From assembly GCA_027422505.1 (NCBI GenBank), contig JAPQWV010000411.1:124001-188000 (forward strand): a DNA stretch of 64,000 nucleotides. Reading direction: 5' to 3'. Numbering within the stretch: position 1 is the first letter of the stretch; the number at the start of each line of letters is the position of its first letter. Source of the stretch: Craterostigma plantagineum. Its lineage: Eukaryota; Streptophyta; Magnoliopsida; Lamiales; Linderniaceae. The position numbers and the translations under genes are program-made. Shown here piece after piece: positions 1 to 10,842 of the stretch. Below the pieces are notes generated by a model that was not told the origin of the DNA, ran no database searches, and worked only from the letters and a program-made list of their open reading frames with translations.

Positions 1-567
1 GAAGTCTACCGTCTTTATCAGCTATACGTGGAGAAGTACAAAGGTCCTCAGGGCTTCATCAAGAAAGAAGGCCTCGAAGGGCTCTATTGGTTCATGATGC
101 GACAAGTCCAATACTTCACCGCTCACGACCTTCAAATGGCGCTTGAGAGCAATATGAAGAAGGTCAACATGGCCGAACCACTCCTCAAAGGACCTGAGAT
201 CGAGAGACACTTCCAAGCAATCATATATACATCAGCTCTATGACCGGCATCACCTACAACAATCCAATTACCAAGAAGACCAGGATGATGCTGAAGACAG
301 AAAATTCACAAGTTTTGCGACGGAACCCTCAAGACGTCAGGCGAATATCGACAGAGGGTAGAAGAGATAAATAGAGACACGATGCTGAGGATCCACTGGT
401 TTGTGAGAGAACAACCGCTCCTGATGGAATTTTGGATGACATCGAGGAGCGCCTGAAGCTCAGGGAGACCGTTAGGGACTACGAGCATCGCTGGGCTTGC
501 GCAGATCGTACTATGCCCGACAAGGCGCGAACAGCGCGGAGACGCAATCAAGCACAAAGGGGGAGAA
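1..567 (+). pseudogene. Family A element protein, C-terminal fragment (copy A1)
   Basis: The frame is open from base 1 to 243 and reads through a block (KYKGPQGFIKKEGLEGLYWF, then HDLQMALESNMKK) that recurs at 6660-6840 and, on the minus strand, at 62860-62986. A frameshift near 205 (within PEIE) breaks it. Homology to the other copies continues in other frames to the polypurine tract at 557-567. The last codons (NQAQRGRM, stop) run through that tract, and the stop TAG falls in the first bases of the LTR. I recognise no enzyme domain. The protein belongs to an LTR element that shows no pol genes here. The true start lies outside the window. Confidence 0.7.
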
Positions 568-668
568 TGTAGAATATCATTTGTATTGTGCTTGATTTCA
601 TTAGTTGTCCTTGTAATTAGGGGCTTTACTTATATTAGTCTTTAGATTAAGGACTAGTTCGATATTAG
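568..668 (+). repeat. LTR fragment, family A (copy A1)
   Basis: It starts TGTAGAATATC right after a GGGGGAGAA polypurine tract. It matches the first ~100 bp of the LTRs at 10496-10842 (+) and 62145-62451 (-), sharing the stretch from TGCTTGATTTC to TAATTAGGGG. Similarity stops at about 668 (GATATT), before the TATA-containing part seen in the other copies, so this LTR is truncated. Confidence 0.75.
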
Positions 669-3632
669 CACCACGAAGTGAACTTCTACAACGATAATCG
701 GTCTTATATCCAGACAACGAGAAGAGGAGCGCGGCCTTGGGCTCGAATTCCACAACTGCGAACTTTCAAATCGATAATCTCTGAAACCTCACTAGGGATT
801 AAGAGAAAAGGAGTGCGGTATCAGCCCGAGAATGAACAATAATCTCTCAGCCTCGTAGAGCAGCGGAGCTACAGCTTGAGCAAGTGCAGACTGAGTCAAA
901 GAAAAATCGTTAAAGGATGAGAAAGATAAACAATAAAAGAAAAACGACAAAAAGGAGGAGAACGACGAAGAAAATGAAGAAGATCCTTAGTCCACAATTC
1001 CAAAACTATCCTTCCCTTCTTAGTCAGAGCCAAATTAAAACCTTTCACAGTCTCTATGATTCCACATCGACGATCTTTTGCAAAGGTGAAATGATTAAAA
1101 ACGCCTCGATAAGAGGTAAATTGACTTAAGATTGCTTGTGTTGACTAGAGTGATATAAATAAATCATCCCAAGGTAAAAATCCTCGAGTGCTAGAGTGAC
1201 CCAGTGAGAGTTGTCGAAATGGATCATTCTATGAACTTAGGACTCTTTAGTTTGACGATATGACTTGACGGTATGTGATCTTTTCAAGTATCTTGAGAAA
1301 TTTTAGGCGTGACAATGATCGTAGCAAAATAAATGACCCCATACTATTAATAATATTAATATGCATATGAAAAATTATATATATATATATATATAGATAT
1401 ATGATAGTTTTTCTGAAAAAATTTACTTCAATATAAAAAAAAAAATCGCATAAAAATCGCATATTTTGAAATGAAATTTTATATTTCATATGCATTGACT
1501 TGTTTAAATGCGATTATCTATTTTTGCCCATACCCTCGTGCGAAAATGAAAGTTACATGTATAGGGGAACATGTATTTAGGCTAAATGTGTTGAATTCGC
1601 GTATCTCAAATTTCGGTGCATTATTTGAGAGGGAGCATTTACAAATTTATGCCTTAAAGCTCCAGATATTTTTAATGATCTTCCTCTAAGTGTTGCAGAA
1701 ACAATGTGGAGGTCAAGAATTCTTCAAGACTTAAACTATTTTGCATAAAACTTGTTGGTTGGTTAAAATTTGTGATAGCTAACGTCTTTCTATGATTTTG
1801 AATTTAACAAATTTTCCTTTATTAAGGGGGAGCCTCATTAAAACAAGTATTGCTTCCATAATTAACTCTAATCATTCTCGAACATTTTGCTCTAAAGTTT
1901 TGCAGATTCGCGAAATCTGATTTTTGAGCCAGATGTCATCATTTGAAATTTCAGGGAGTTAATTACATTTATTTTCATATCTACGGGGAGCAATTATGTG
2001 GTTGAGTACTTAAACTTAGGGTCTGCCTGAAATACCTTGAAAAATCATTTTGAGCGAAATTTGTAGTTTCCGATCACAAATTATCGATCGAAAATTAGCT
2101 TGGGACCAAATGGCAATTTTCGCTTCAATTTCTCGAGCGAAAATCAAAATAGGTATCAAATTTCTCGATCGCAAATTTTTCGATCGCAAACACGGCCTTG
2201 AATTACAAGTGACAAATAAACGTCTAATCAGCCCATTTAACGAATTTAATTCTTGCAGTCGAAAATTCACAAATACACGCAAAACCCTCAATTGAAAAAA
2301 TTCAACAGTCAAATTCTCTCTCGCAAAATTTTTTTCTCAAAAGACGAACGTCAAAATTTTCAAAATCTTTCGATTTTTCATCTAATTTTCGTCTTTTGAA
2401 GGTAGATTTGACTTCATTTAGGGGTTATCGTGCATTTAAAGTAGATTTGCTTCTGTATTCTGTGATCTTTCGCATGATTCCGTGTTAAAAATCTCGATTG
2501 TTCAAAATGTGAAAACTCGATTGATATTTTGCAGTATTTACGAGCATTCTAGGTGTATAACCTGGGTTAAATCTGCATTTAAGATAGTATTAAGCATTCT
2601 GGGAACATATCGCTTCGATTATTTGCGTTCTTAAAGGTTGATTTGGAGTTCGACTAAACTGGGTTTTTCAAGTGAACGCGTCGAAGAACTTTCTCGATCG
2701 CAAACAGTGTCAATTGAATTTCAATTTTATTGATTTACTGTTTGCATCTTAAAAGATTTCCGATCGCTAAATTTCATTTTGGTCGTTCACATAATAACGC
2801 TGATCGAAAAATAATTACAATCGAGAAATTCAATTTTGATTTTATGCGGGCGAAAAGATTCTTGAACTGAATGGATAAAATATATGCATTTTTTAATTTT
2901 TCGAGCGGAAAAGTTACAGTCGATAATTTCGTTTTTATTTTTTAATTTTTAATTTTTTCGACGATTAAATTTCTCGATCGTAAAAGCACACAGCGATAAT
3001 TTGATCGATCGAAAATTTTCTCGATGGTTGACCTAGTCTCTCGTTGACAATTTTTTCGATCATAAAATTTCGTAGCGAAAAACCTTTTTAAAATCGAAAA
3101 TCTTTCTCGCTCCAATAAATTTCATAGCGAAAAATTTTATTCACCCTCGGAAAATTTCCGATCGTAAATTTACATGGAAATCTAATTTCTCGATCGTAAA
3201 TTTACACGAAAATTTTTCTCGATCGTAAAATTTCTCGGCTACAGTACCACAACTTAAGTTCAAACACAGAAATTTTCTAAGTCCTTTTTCAAATGTAGCT
3301 ATCATTAGCGAATAAAATTTTTTATCGCAAATATACACTTCAAAATCACATTTAGCAATTCAATTGAGAATTTCAAACACTCGCGCGATAAAAAGCACCG
3401 AGTGAATAGTACTTTAACACTTGGTAAAATTTTCGACCAATTTTGTTGAACTTACATGCATATGTCGAAATAAAATTATTTCTTCAAAATTCACTCTATA
3501 TGACCTATATGTGCATTGACATTTCCACTACAATTTTATCAAACATGTTATAAATAGCTTCATCATTATGGTTTGATAAATTCGAACTTCGACTAAATTT
3601 TAATCTAGCTAATGACTTGAATATGTATTTCA
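669..3632. other. AT-rich non-coding stretch, unassigned
   Basis: No convincing coding frame is present; the short ORFs here are chance openings in AT-rich DNA. A (TA)n run lies near 1375-1395. The part from about 2040 to 3260 is packed with CGATCG-type motifs (separate entry). TTATAAATAG near 3548 is a possible TATA box, and TTTCAG stands directly before the ATG at 3633, so the 3' part could be a leader or intron feeding the following ORF. It may be an LTR or the 5' region of copy A2, but I found no matching second copy in the window. Confidence 0.4.
2040..3260. repeat. Interspersed CGATCG/TTTCTCGATCG motif cluster
   Basis: The motif (T)CTCGATCGTAAATTT and its variants (TCGATCGAAAATT, CTCGATCGCAAA, CCGATCGTAAATTT) recur many times in both orientations, with irregular spacing of roughly 20-80 bp. 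The core CGATCG is palindromic. This is not a strict tandem satellite. It resembles the motif-dense cores of S1 and S3 in style but uses a different word. Confidence 0.6.
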
Positions 3633-4457
3633 GATGGATCATTACCCTACCTACAACCACATCTACAAGAAGGCTCTATACCTTAACGTGCACGACACGA
3701 ACTTCCACTAGATCTGACCACCTTTCGGTGTCCAGACATCATCGTGTCCATACTGCAAGGCCATCCACTATGACATGCTCTTACCGTGACGGCCTCGGTG
3801 CCGATGGTCTACCTCCAGCAGTTTTGGGGTAAGATAATGAGCCTCATCATGAACGGGGCGTATCACTTCACCACAGTTGTAGGGACAAGGCACGTCTCTA
3901 TCAGCAAGAATGATCTCAGACTTCTGCTCGACCTCCCTCACAGCCAAAATTACGACCCCCCATCAGATACAGAATTGGTGCATGATTTCCTCCAGATGGG
4001 GTACCGTCCGCCGCTCACCAAGCTAGCTCAAATGCAGAGCAACGGGGTTCCCCATCCGTGGAAGACACTTTTTGGTATAATCAATAAGTGTTTATCCCCA
4101 AAGCACGCAGGATTCGACAAAGGCAACGACCACATCCTCCGGATATTTCACGGAGTAATGTTCTCGCGGAATTACGATTTCGCTCAACTGATCTGGAATG
4201 ACCTCGCGGAACAGATCAGACAGAAAGAGAACAAACGGTCCAAAAATGTGCCGTATGCGAGATGGTTTTCCGTCATCATCCGACAACAAATGGAGATGTA
4301 CGAGCAGAATATTCCTCGCCTACCTCCGGGAGGAAACTATCTGCCACCTAGGCCCAAGTTCTTCCACAACCCCAGGCTCGCGGACCTAGCTCAGCCATCG
4401 ATGGCCATTACGCTCGAGCTGCTACGTCTCGCCGACCCCGGGGGAGATGAATATTAG
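3633..4457 (+). pseudogene. Family A protein, N-terminal domain (transposon-associated, gag-like position)
   Basis: An ATG at 3633 opens MDHYPTYNHIYKKALYLN and is closed by a TAG about 25 codons on. The main frame, 3786-4457, gives 223 residues with the marks VYLQQFWGKI, PHPWKTLFGIINKCLSPK, NYDFAQLIWNDLAEQI and VPYARWFSVIIRQQM. From memory, this pattern (short QFW block, W-x-x-L...INKCLS, DY/DFA-x-LIW-x-DL, YPRF-like block) matches a domain common at the start of long transposon-derived ORFs in asterid genomes. It has no known catalytic activity. A frameshift lies between 3707 and 3786. The stop at 4455-4457 is probably a point mutation, because the same frame continues with sensible residues to about 4700, crossing further stops at 4533, 4578 and 4614. 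Confidence 0.6.
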
Positions 4458-6217
4458 AGGTACTGTCGGGAACATCATTTTACTGAGCAGACGATTCGAA
4501 GGCCCCCGACAGAGTTCCAAGTGAGCCCTCCATAACAACAGCCTAGTCCTGAAGACACGATGATTGATGAAGTGGCTTAGGAACTAGAGATGGAGCCCCA
4601 ACTCATGAAGAAATAGTGCCAGATGTTGAGTCCACGCTGATAGATGTCGTGGCTCATGAGTTGGAACTCGAAGCTCCACAAGTATCACTTGATGCTGAAG
4701 TACCCATCATTGTCGGCGTGCTCGAAGAACCTATTGAGGAAGGTATTCTAGCAGCATAGCCCGAGGCAGAAACGGGGCACATCTCACCACCGCTAGCTAC
4801 TACGCCATAAACTGAGGCTCTAATTTCAACAATACAACCGATTGAGCCCCCGGTGACAGAACCAGCCAGTGAGGATGCAGCACGAGGACTCTCACCTAAC
4901 ACGGCTACCCCATCAGACACGGAGTCAGATGAAGAGATTCAGTTGATAAGAAGAACTCCGAGACGACTAAGTGTATCATTTGAGTCCATCTTCACGGCCG
5001 TCACCACCGCACCAGACATTGCATCGATCTTACCTTCAAGTGCTGCGGACATTCTTCGCTCACTCTTGAGCCGCTGCACGACATACGGGTGTCTAGTTCA
5101 CAGGTTCAATCAGAACCTGTCGAAACACCCACAGAGGAGAATCTTCGAGATTCGACTCAAGGATTGGGTGGAAGTCTCCAACAGTCACAACCTCAAGTCT
5201 ACGAGACAACTTGAGGAGCAGGTGTTAGCTCAAGGGTTGATAACAAGCGACATCAGTCGTCCTGGACCATCCACAACGGAGGCGTTCGCTCCGTATGTGA
5301 CTGAAGACAGACTTCAGGCCGCTCTCGCTAACGCGATGAAGAATTTTGAAGACAAAATTATGGAGAACGTGCGCAATACCATTGAGACGTCCCGCCAAGA
5401 TCGTGGGAAAGCACCCGTCTCGGAGCCGTCTTCATTACAACCCATCATCACACCCACTCAACACATACTATCCTCACAAATCCCAACACCCATCCTCACC
5501 CACAACCTAATAAATCATGCCACAGTACCCATCAGTGAACTCCACTCAATCCTGGTCGCCAGGCTGCTGGAATTGACCACACGAACGCCGGAAGAAGAAG
5601 ATCTCTTCCGCCGTCTCGTTGATCATCCTGACCCATCCGAAACGTGCCGCGACCAAGGCTCCCACTCCAAACGCCGACATGACGACCCAGACGATCCGGG
5701 CCGTCCTGAGGGGGGAAGAGGCTAAGGATAATCACATGGGGTCAGAGACAGAACCTTGGCACGACTCAGACAAGTAAAGAAGTCGCTGAAACCTCACAAC
5801 CCACTACCCAAACAACCACCATCACGCGCCGCACCACTCAAACCCCAAACCCAAACCCACATCGACGCACCAACCTTTCAAATAAGGACACCTCCTCCCA
5901 CACCACCAACCTTCTCAAGCCCCTTGCTTCCGGAAGAAGAAGCAAGTGATGCATGCTTGTCGCCCTAGCACAGACTCAGGCAACTCCCTCAACTGCTCCA
6001 GATCAACCGGGACCACCAGGACATGGCGTCAACCCGCACGAGGTCCTAGACAAATACATATTCGAAGGACAGTGGATGACCCATTCCATGCCCGATGAAC
6101 ATCAAAGACAACGACTTAAACGTCCTACAACGAGCCTCGGTAGACCTGGTGCTCATAGAAGATGAAGAACTTTAGGAAGGTGAAGATCACCAACGAGATA
6201 TCCCAAGGCTACCAGAG
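4458..6217 (+). pseudogene. Family A protein, acidic and Pro-rich central region
   Basis: This part continues the protein in shifting frames. First comes an acidic stretch interrupted by stops (4458-4850). The longest open run follows, 4853-5725, 290 residues with TPSDTESDEEIQLIRRTPRR, the block RRIFEIRLKDWVEVSNS and a helical stretch (LQAALANAMKNFEDKIMENV). A proline- and threonine-rich low-complexity tract (about 5756-5968) comes next, then short frames to 6165. I recognise no enzyme or zinc-knuckle motif. Frameshifts near 4620-4850, 5725 and 5970 show that it is dead. The layout of folded N-terminus, disordered middle and folded C-terminus is inference from composition. Confidence 0.5.
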
Positions 6218-7133
6218 TTGATCGCGCAACGAGCGGTTTCCCCCACAAGACAAATGCCAAGGACCGTTCGGACCGACACGCCATGGGAGAACATCAGAAT
6301 CGAATTCCCCTTCCTTGAAGAAGTTTGTGAACACATCTGGAGGTCACCAGACAGGGTCAAGAAGCCGAACGAGTTTGAGCTAAGACGGATCTCTCACTAG
6401 GATCAGTACAAGAGGATGACCTACATCTAGATGCTGACTCAACTTGGACCTGATGTAAGGATGAAGATGACTAACGCGCAAGCAAGGAATCATTATCAGA
6501 GTCTATCTCCTATTTGGCAGATTCTCAGTGTCTACTGTGCCAAAGGAGGTCTTCCAGTCCCAACCTACGTTATCGAGCGAGTGGACAGAACCCGAGAGGA
6601 ATTAAGCGAGAACGATCTATCGTACCTCCCTGCCGACGAGGTATACAACCTCTATCTGCTGTACATGGAGAAGTACAAAAGTCCTCAAGGCTTCGTCAAG
6701 AAATAAGGTCTCGACGGGCTCCACCTGTTCATGATGCGCCAAGTAAAGTACTTCGCTGCACATGACCTTCAGATGGCTCCGGAGAGCAACATGAAGAAGG
6801 TCAACATGATCGTACCGCTCAACAAAGGACCTGAGATCGAAGGGCTTCCAAACAATCATGTGCACATCAGCTCAGTCCTAGGCATCACCTACCACAATCC
6901 AATCACCAAGAAGACTAGGTTGATGCTGAAGACTGAGACTCATAAATTTTGCGACGGAACGCTCAAGGTCATCAGGAGGAATATAGAGCAAAGGTTGGAA
7001 GAAATCAACCGAGAGACGATGCTGAGAATTCATCGGTTCGTGAGAGAACAGCCGCTCCTGATGGAATTGCTAGATGACATCGAGGAGCGCCTGAAGCTGA
7101 GGGAAACGCTCAGGAATTATGAGCATGCGCTGG
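6218..7133 (+). pseudogene. Family A protein, C-terminal domain (split by S1)
   Basis: A single frame runs from 6218 to 7133, interrupted only by stops at 6398 (TAG), 6428 (TAG) and 6704 (TAA). It includes NAQARNHYQSLSPIWQI, VPTYVIERVDRTREELS, the repeated block KYKSPQGFVKK, then HDLQMAPESNMKKVNMI, GITYHNPITKKTRLMLKTE and FCDGTLKVIRRNIEQRLEEI. The same block occurs in A1 (1-567) and on the minus strand in A3 (62452-62995). Its shared survival in three copies marks it as the element's own protein. I recognise no named family. S1 cuts the frame after NYEHAL at 7133, and the last ~25 codons resume at 10419. Confidence 0.65.
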
Positions 7134-10100
7134 TGTCAGGACCCGACTTCCCTAAATGCCTATTCTAGCGCATTCCTATGTGCCTAGCGAGTTATGAGAA
7201 GTAAGGTACACTGAAAATGCGTATAAAATTTTTTTCTTTTTCCATTTACATAATGGAATGATGTTCTGTACAAGTCAAAAGAATACATGTCGAACACTAA
7301 GTTCCAGACATGATCTAACTACGAGGACGAAGGTGTGTCGGCACAGCAAAAGGCTCCTATGCGCCCGGCCTCACAGGTCGTCATCCATACACACACGTCC
7401 ACCCCAAAAGCAGCGCGAAGCTCCAAAAGATTTGCCTTGTCATCTAACGCGATCACGTACCGTGCTCGCTGGCGCCCACAACACATAACATAAAGAATGA
7501 GCCACCGAGGCTCAGTAAGCAGAAATCATGCATGTATGCACGTGTCCCTTTCCCCGCAAAGGCAAACCCTGCCGATGCATTATTTCTATGCAAGGGCAAT
7601 CCGCGCCGATGCACCTAGTACTCGCACTAGTAAAACTCAGGGCCCTCGGTTAATCTTACTATGCACCACAAGAGCTCACGTCCCTCAGGACAATACGACA
7701 GCGGTCCACACCGGATGGCCGAACTCTAGGATGCACGTCGTTCCCCTAGGTCGCCATATGAACCCGGTCGTCCCCGACTGTCCGGCGATCGCTCACGCTG
7801 GTAGCCTACGCTGAGGTTGCCTACACCAGGGTTCCACCCGGTGCCGCTTATACCCTCAGGTCGCACCCTCTAGGTCGCACCTTACTGCCATGGGCCATGC
7901 CCGAATCCTATCCATAGGATACCAATATATATATTTACAATAATAGTACGACGACGCTAAACGCCGCCCTGGTAGCATAGTAGACAGCCCCTGACTCAAA
8001 TATGAGTCGACACACTTGCCCACATCGGCAAGTCCTCGTCGCGTACAAGCGACATATCACCATGCACACTCTATCCCATGACTCTTCCCCATGAGTTCGT
8101 GCGTGCACATGAGCATGCTTATGCAACCAAATGCAACTTAAGCTTACCACATGAAAGCGTAACGATAAATTCACGTAATCAAGAAACCACGTAGGCACAT
8201 AGTCACGTATACATATAGCACACAAGTTATGTGTTGTAGTTGGATTTCTACTTACCTGGCGTCCGTGGATTAGCCGCTACCTGACCCGGGTATTGTCCTA
8301 AGTCCAATCCTTAGACATAGAATAGTATCGTTAGGACACTATTTTAAATTAATTAATTACGTACTGACTTAGGTATTTTCCTTGGTTATAAATATCTTTA
8401 GAAGTCCTAGTTAACTTGGTACATCTCCCTTGACTTAGGGAATTTTATGAAGTTCATGAAGTTCATAAAATTCGTCCATAAGCTATTTGCTAGCCGGTCT
8501 GGTGAATTTCCTAATATTTCATCCTTTAAACTCGAACAGGCTATAAAGTCAGTCTATAAATTATATCAGTTGGCTACGTAAATTTTCGTACCAAAATTCT
8601 ATCGAATGCAACGTCTACCTATACCGAAAATTGGCCCTAAGGACACCGATAGGCAAATTATGACCGGGCGTTGAAAGAGCCTATGCTCATTGGAATCGGA
8701 ATATTTTTCTTATTAAATGGTGCGAAAATATTTTTCCTAAAAAGGCGATTTAATCCAAGGGGTTCAATTCGCGAATTTGATTTGCGAAGTGTTTGAGTTC
8801 GCAAACCATTGGATTCGTAAAACTCGATTCGCCATCCTCATAGGACCCGCAAAATGCATGAGGCTCGGTTCGCAAAACGGGTTCGCAAAGAGCTGGAGCT
8901 ATTTGAGTTCGCAGAACTGTCGCGGCCCGTGAAGTAGGCGAGTTCGCAGAGTAGGTTTTGCGGCCCTCTTATTTTGCGGCTTGGGTGGATTCGCTGAAGG
9001 GATTCGCAAACTTAGACCCGCAAAAGCTTTCCCCTGCTCGATTCGCGAAGTGGAGCCGTAGACTGCAAGGATTCGCGAAGTGTGTTGGATTCGCAAACCT
9101 CCATTCGCCGTCTTACTTGCTTTGAGAATTGCATGTGGATTCGCCAACTAGGAGTCGCGATCTTCATGCCACCACGGGTTCGCAAATTGGTTCAGCCCGT
9201 AAAATCCCGAGTTCGCAAATCGCCATGAGTTCGCCATCCATAGCGGGTTCGCAAACGTGTCATGACCCGCAAAACTCTTGCTTTGCGAAGTAGGGTTTGC
9301 GGCTTCGTGGACCCGCAAAAGGTTTGAGTTTGCAAACCTTTCCAGCCCGCAAACCTCCTCGGATTCGTAAAGTGGCTTGGAGTTCGCAAAATGCCCCCAA
9401 AACATTTACTATTCGCAATGTACTAGCTTTAAGGATCGCAAGCTATATTTTCTTTCTCAAGAACACATTTAATTGGTGGGTATGAACTTATAACCCTAAA
9501 GTTCGAGCTTACTAAGAATGTAAGATTAGCCCTAATTTTCGTACCTTAATCACTTCTAAACACGTTATTATAAAGCTAAAAATACCAAATCAAGGTTAGA
9601 AAATGTACTCTCGAAAATGTTAAACTACCGAAATCTCCAAGAAAACCCTTAAGTACGTATCTACTCCTCAACTAAGGTTCTTCCCCGTCAATCTTACGCT
9701 CTAATTTCTCGTTTCTCTTATAAACTTTTGAAGCCAAACACTTAGGCAACTTAAATCACGAAATTATAAGGGTTGTAAGGGAATGCTTCACTTACTAGCT
9801 TCGAATCTTCAACTTCTTGGTGTGTTTTTGAGTTGAACTCCTTTCGGCTCCTTCTCTTCTCTTTTTTTCTAATTTCGTGGGTTCTTCTTAAGAGTGGTTA
9901 TGGGGTTTGAAGGGTGGAGTTAGATATTTTATAATTCATAGGCATGGATAAATAGGAGTAGACTTGGCGTGACTCTCCTTACTTTAAGGGGTTGTTGTCT
10001 ACAATGTTTGCCACTTGCTTAATTTGGGCCTAAGTTAGCATGTTTAGCCCATCTATATTATTCAATCTCTTGGCCCAAACTTCGAAATTTCCCACCTAAA

Positions 10101-10418
10101 TTAATTCATCCTAATTACTTAAGTCGTTGCATATAATCACGGACGTTCGTAAAGTCTCGTAGGCATGGAGCGTGCACGGAAATTAATCTATAGTCATATA
10201 ATTATTTCACGGAATCCACGGCAATCACATAAGGAACTTATGAGGTCGATGATCACGTTCGTGTAAAATAATATAGACCCGAAATTAATAGCACATAAGT
10301 CGCATAATGCACGTAAGTCACGTTAATGCGCATAGATCATGTCGATGCACATAAATCACGAAGTCGCATTTTGCTAATTTATTGGCCCTAAAGACTTACG
10401 GGAAACCCGGGTGCTACA
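7134..10418 (+). mobile_element. Solo LTR-like insertion S1 (3285 bp)
   Basis: The ends are TGTCAGGACCC...GGGTGCTACA (TG...CA), flanked by the perfect 5-bp duplication GCTGG (7129-7133 and 10419-10423). The uninterrupted sequence in A1 (around 492-500) and A3 confirms the empty site. No gag, pol, primer-binding site or polypurine tract is visible inside, so it is best read as one very long solo LTR. The opening TGTCAGGACCC and an internal stretch ACAACACATAA...GCTCAGTAAG...ATGCATG resemble S2 and S3, suggesting related Ty3/gypsy-type LTRs. The lineage is inferred, not shown. Small ORFs inside are chance. Confidence 0.85.
8740..9420. repeat. TTCGCAAA motif cluster inside S1
   Basis: GATTCGCAAA, GTTCGCAAA and ACCCGCAAA, with variants TTCGCGAA and TTCGTAAA, recur dozens of times over about 680 bp at 10-40 bp spacing. 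GC content is above that of the rest of S1. The small ORFs in this stretch on both strands are by-products of the repeat. Confidence 0.75.
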
Positions 10419-10495
10419 GCTGGGCTTGCACAGGTCGTACTATGCCCGACGAGGACAAATGGAGCGGAAGGGCAATCAAACACAAAGGGGGAGAT
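10419..10495 (+). pseudogene. Family A protein, last codons plus polypurine tract (A2)
   Basis: After the S1 target duplication the element resumes with GGGCTTGCACAGG and runs to AAAGGGGGAGAT, the polypurine tract that primes plus-strand synthesis. In A1 and A3 the protein ends NQAQRGRM with its stop inside the LTR. Here the PPT reads AGATTGTAC, so the conserved stop is lost. Confidence 0.6.
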
Positions 10496-10842
10496 TGTAC
10501 AGTATCAATTTTAATTGTGCTTGATTTCGTTAGTTGTCCTTGTAATTAGGGGCTTTATGTATAGTGTCCTTAGATTATGACTAGTTTGATATTTATACCA
10601 AGTTTGTTTGGTATAAATAGTTGTACACACATTGAGCTTAATACAGAAAATTAGAGAATCAATCCGAAAGGCTGCCGAATTCAATCCTAGAGAGAGAAAC
10701 AGTAAAACTTTCTCACACTAAAGGAATTCTCTCGTGTTCTTCAAGTGAAGGTTTTGGATCGAAATTCATATTTCAATAATTCTAACCGATTTCTTAGAAT
10801 TCATGCCTATGATTGATTGTGTTGACAAACGAGGACCTAACA
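10496..10842 (+). repeat. 3' LTR of family A copy A2
   Basis: 347 bp from TGTACAGTATC to GACCTAACA. It holds a TATA-like box (GGTATAAATAG, about 10610-10620) that would mark U3/R. A truncated copy is at 568-668 and a hAT-split copy on the minus strand at 62145-62451. No clear 5-bp duplication can be confirmed because the 5' end is lost. Confidence 0.8.

Larger units (their letters stand above)
3633..10842 (+). mobile_element. Family A LTR element, copy A2 (pol-less, interrupted by S1)
   Basis: A decayed long reading frame (3633-7133, resumed at 10419-10495) is followed by a polypurine tract and a 347-bp LTR (10496-10842) with TG...CA ends. No protease, reverse transcriptase, RNase H or integrase is visible between 3633 and the LTR, so the element is non-autonomous or carries an atypical single ORF. 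No 5' LTR was found, so the left boundary is a guess. A 3285-bp insertion (S1) splits the frame. The PPT-then-TG layout and short LTR look Ty1/copia-like, which is inference. Confidence 0.65.

Noticed and set aside
8740..9420. CRISPR-like or satellite array
   Set aside because: The repeated words are short (8-10 bp), with irregular spacing and no constant repeat-spacer structure, in plant nuclear DNA.
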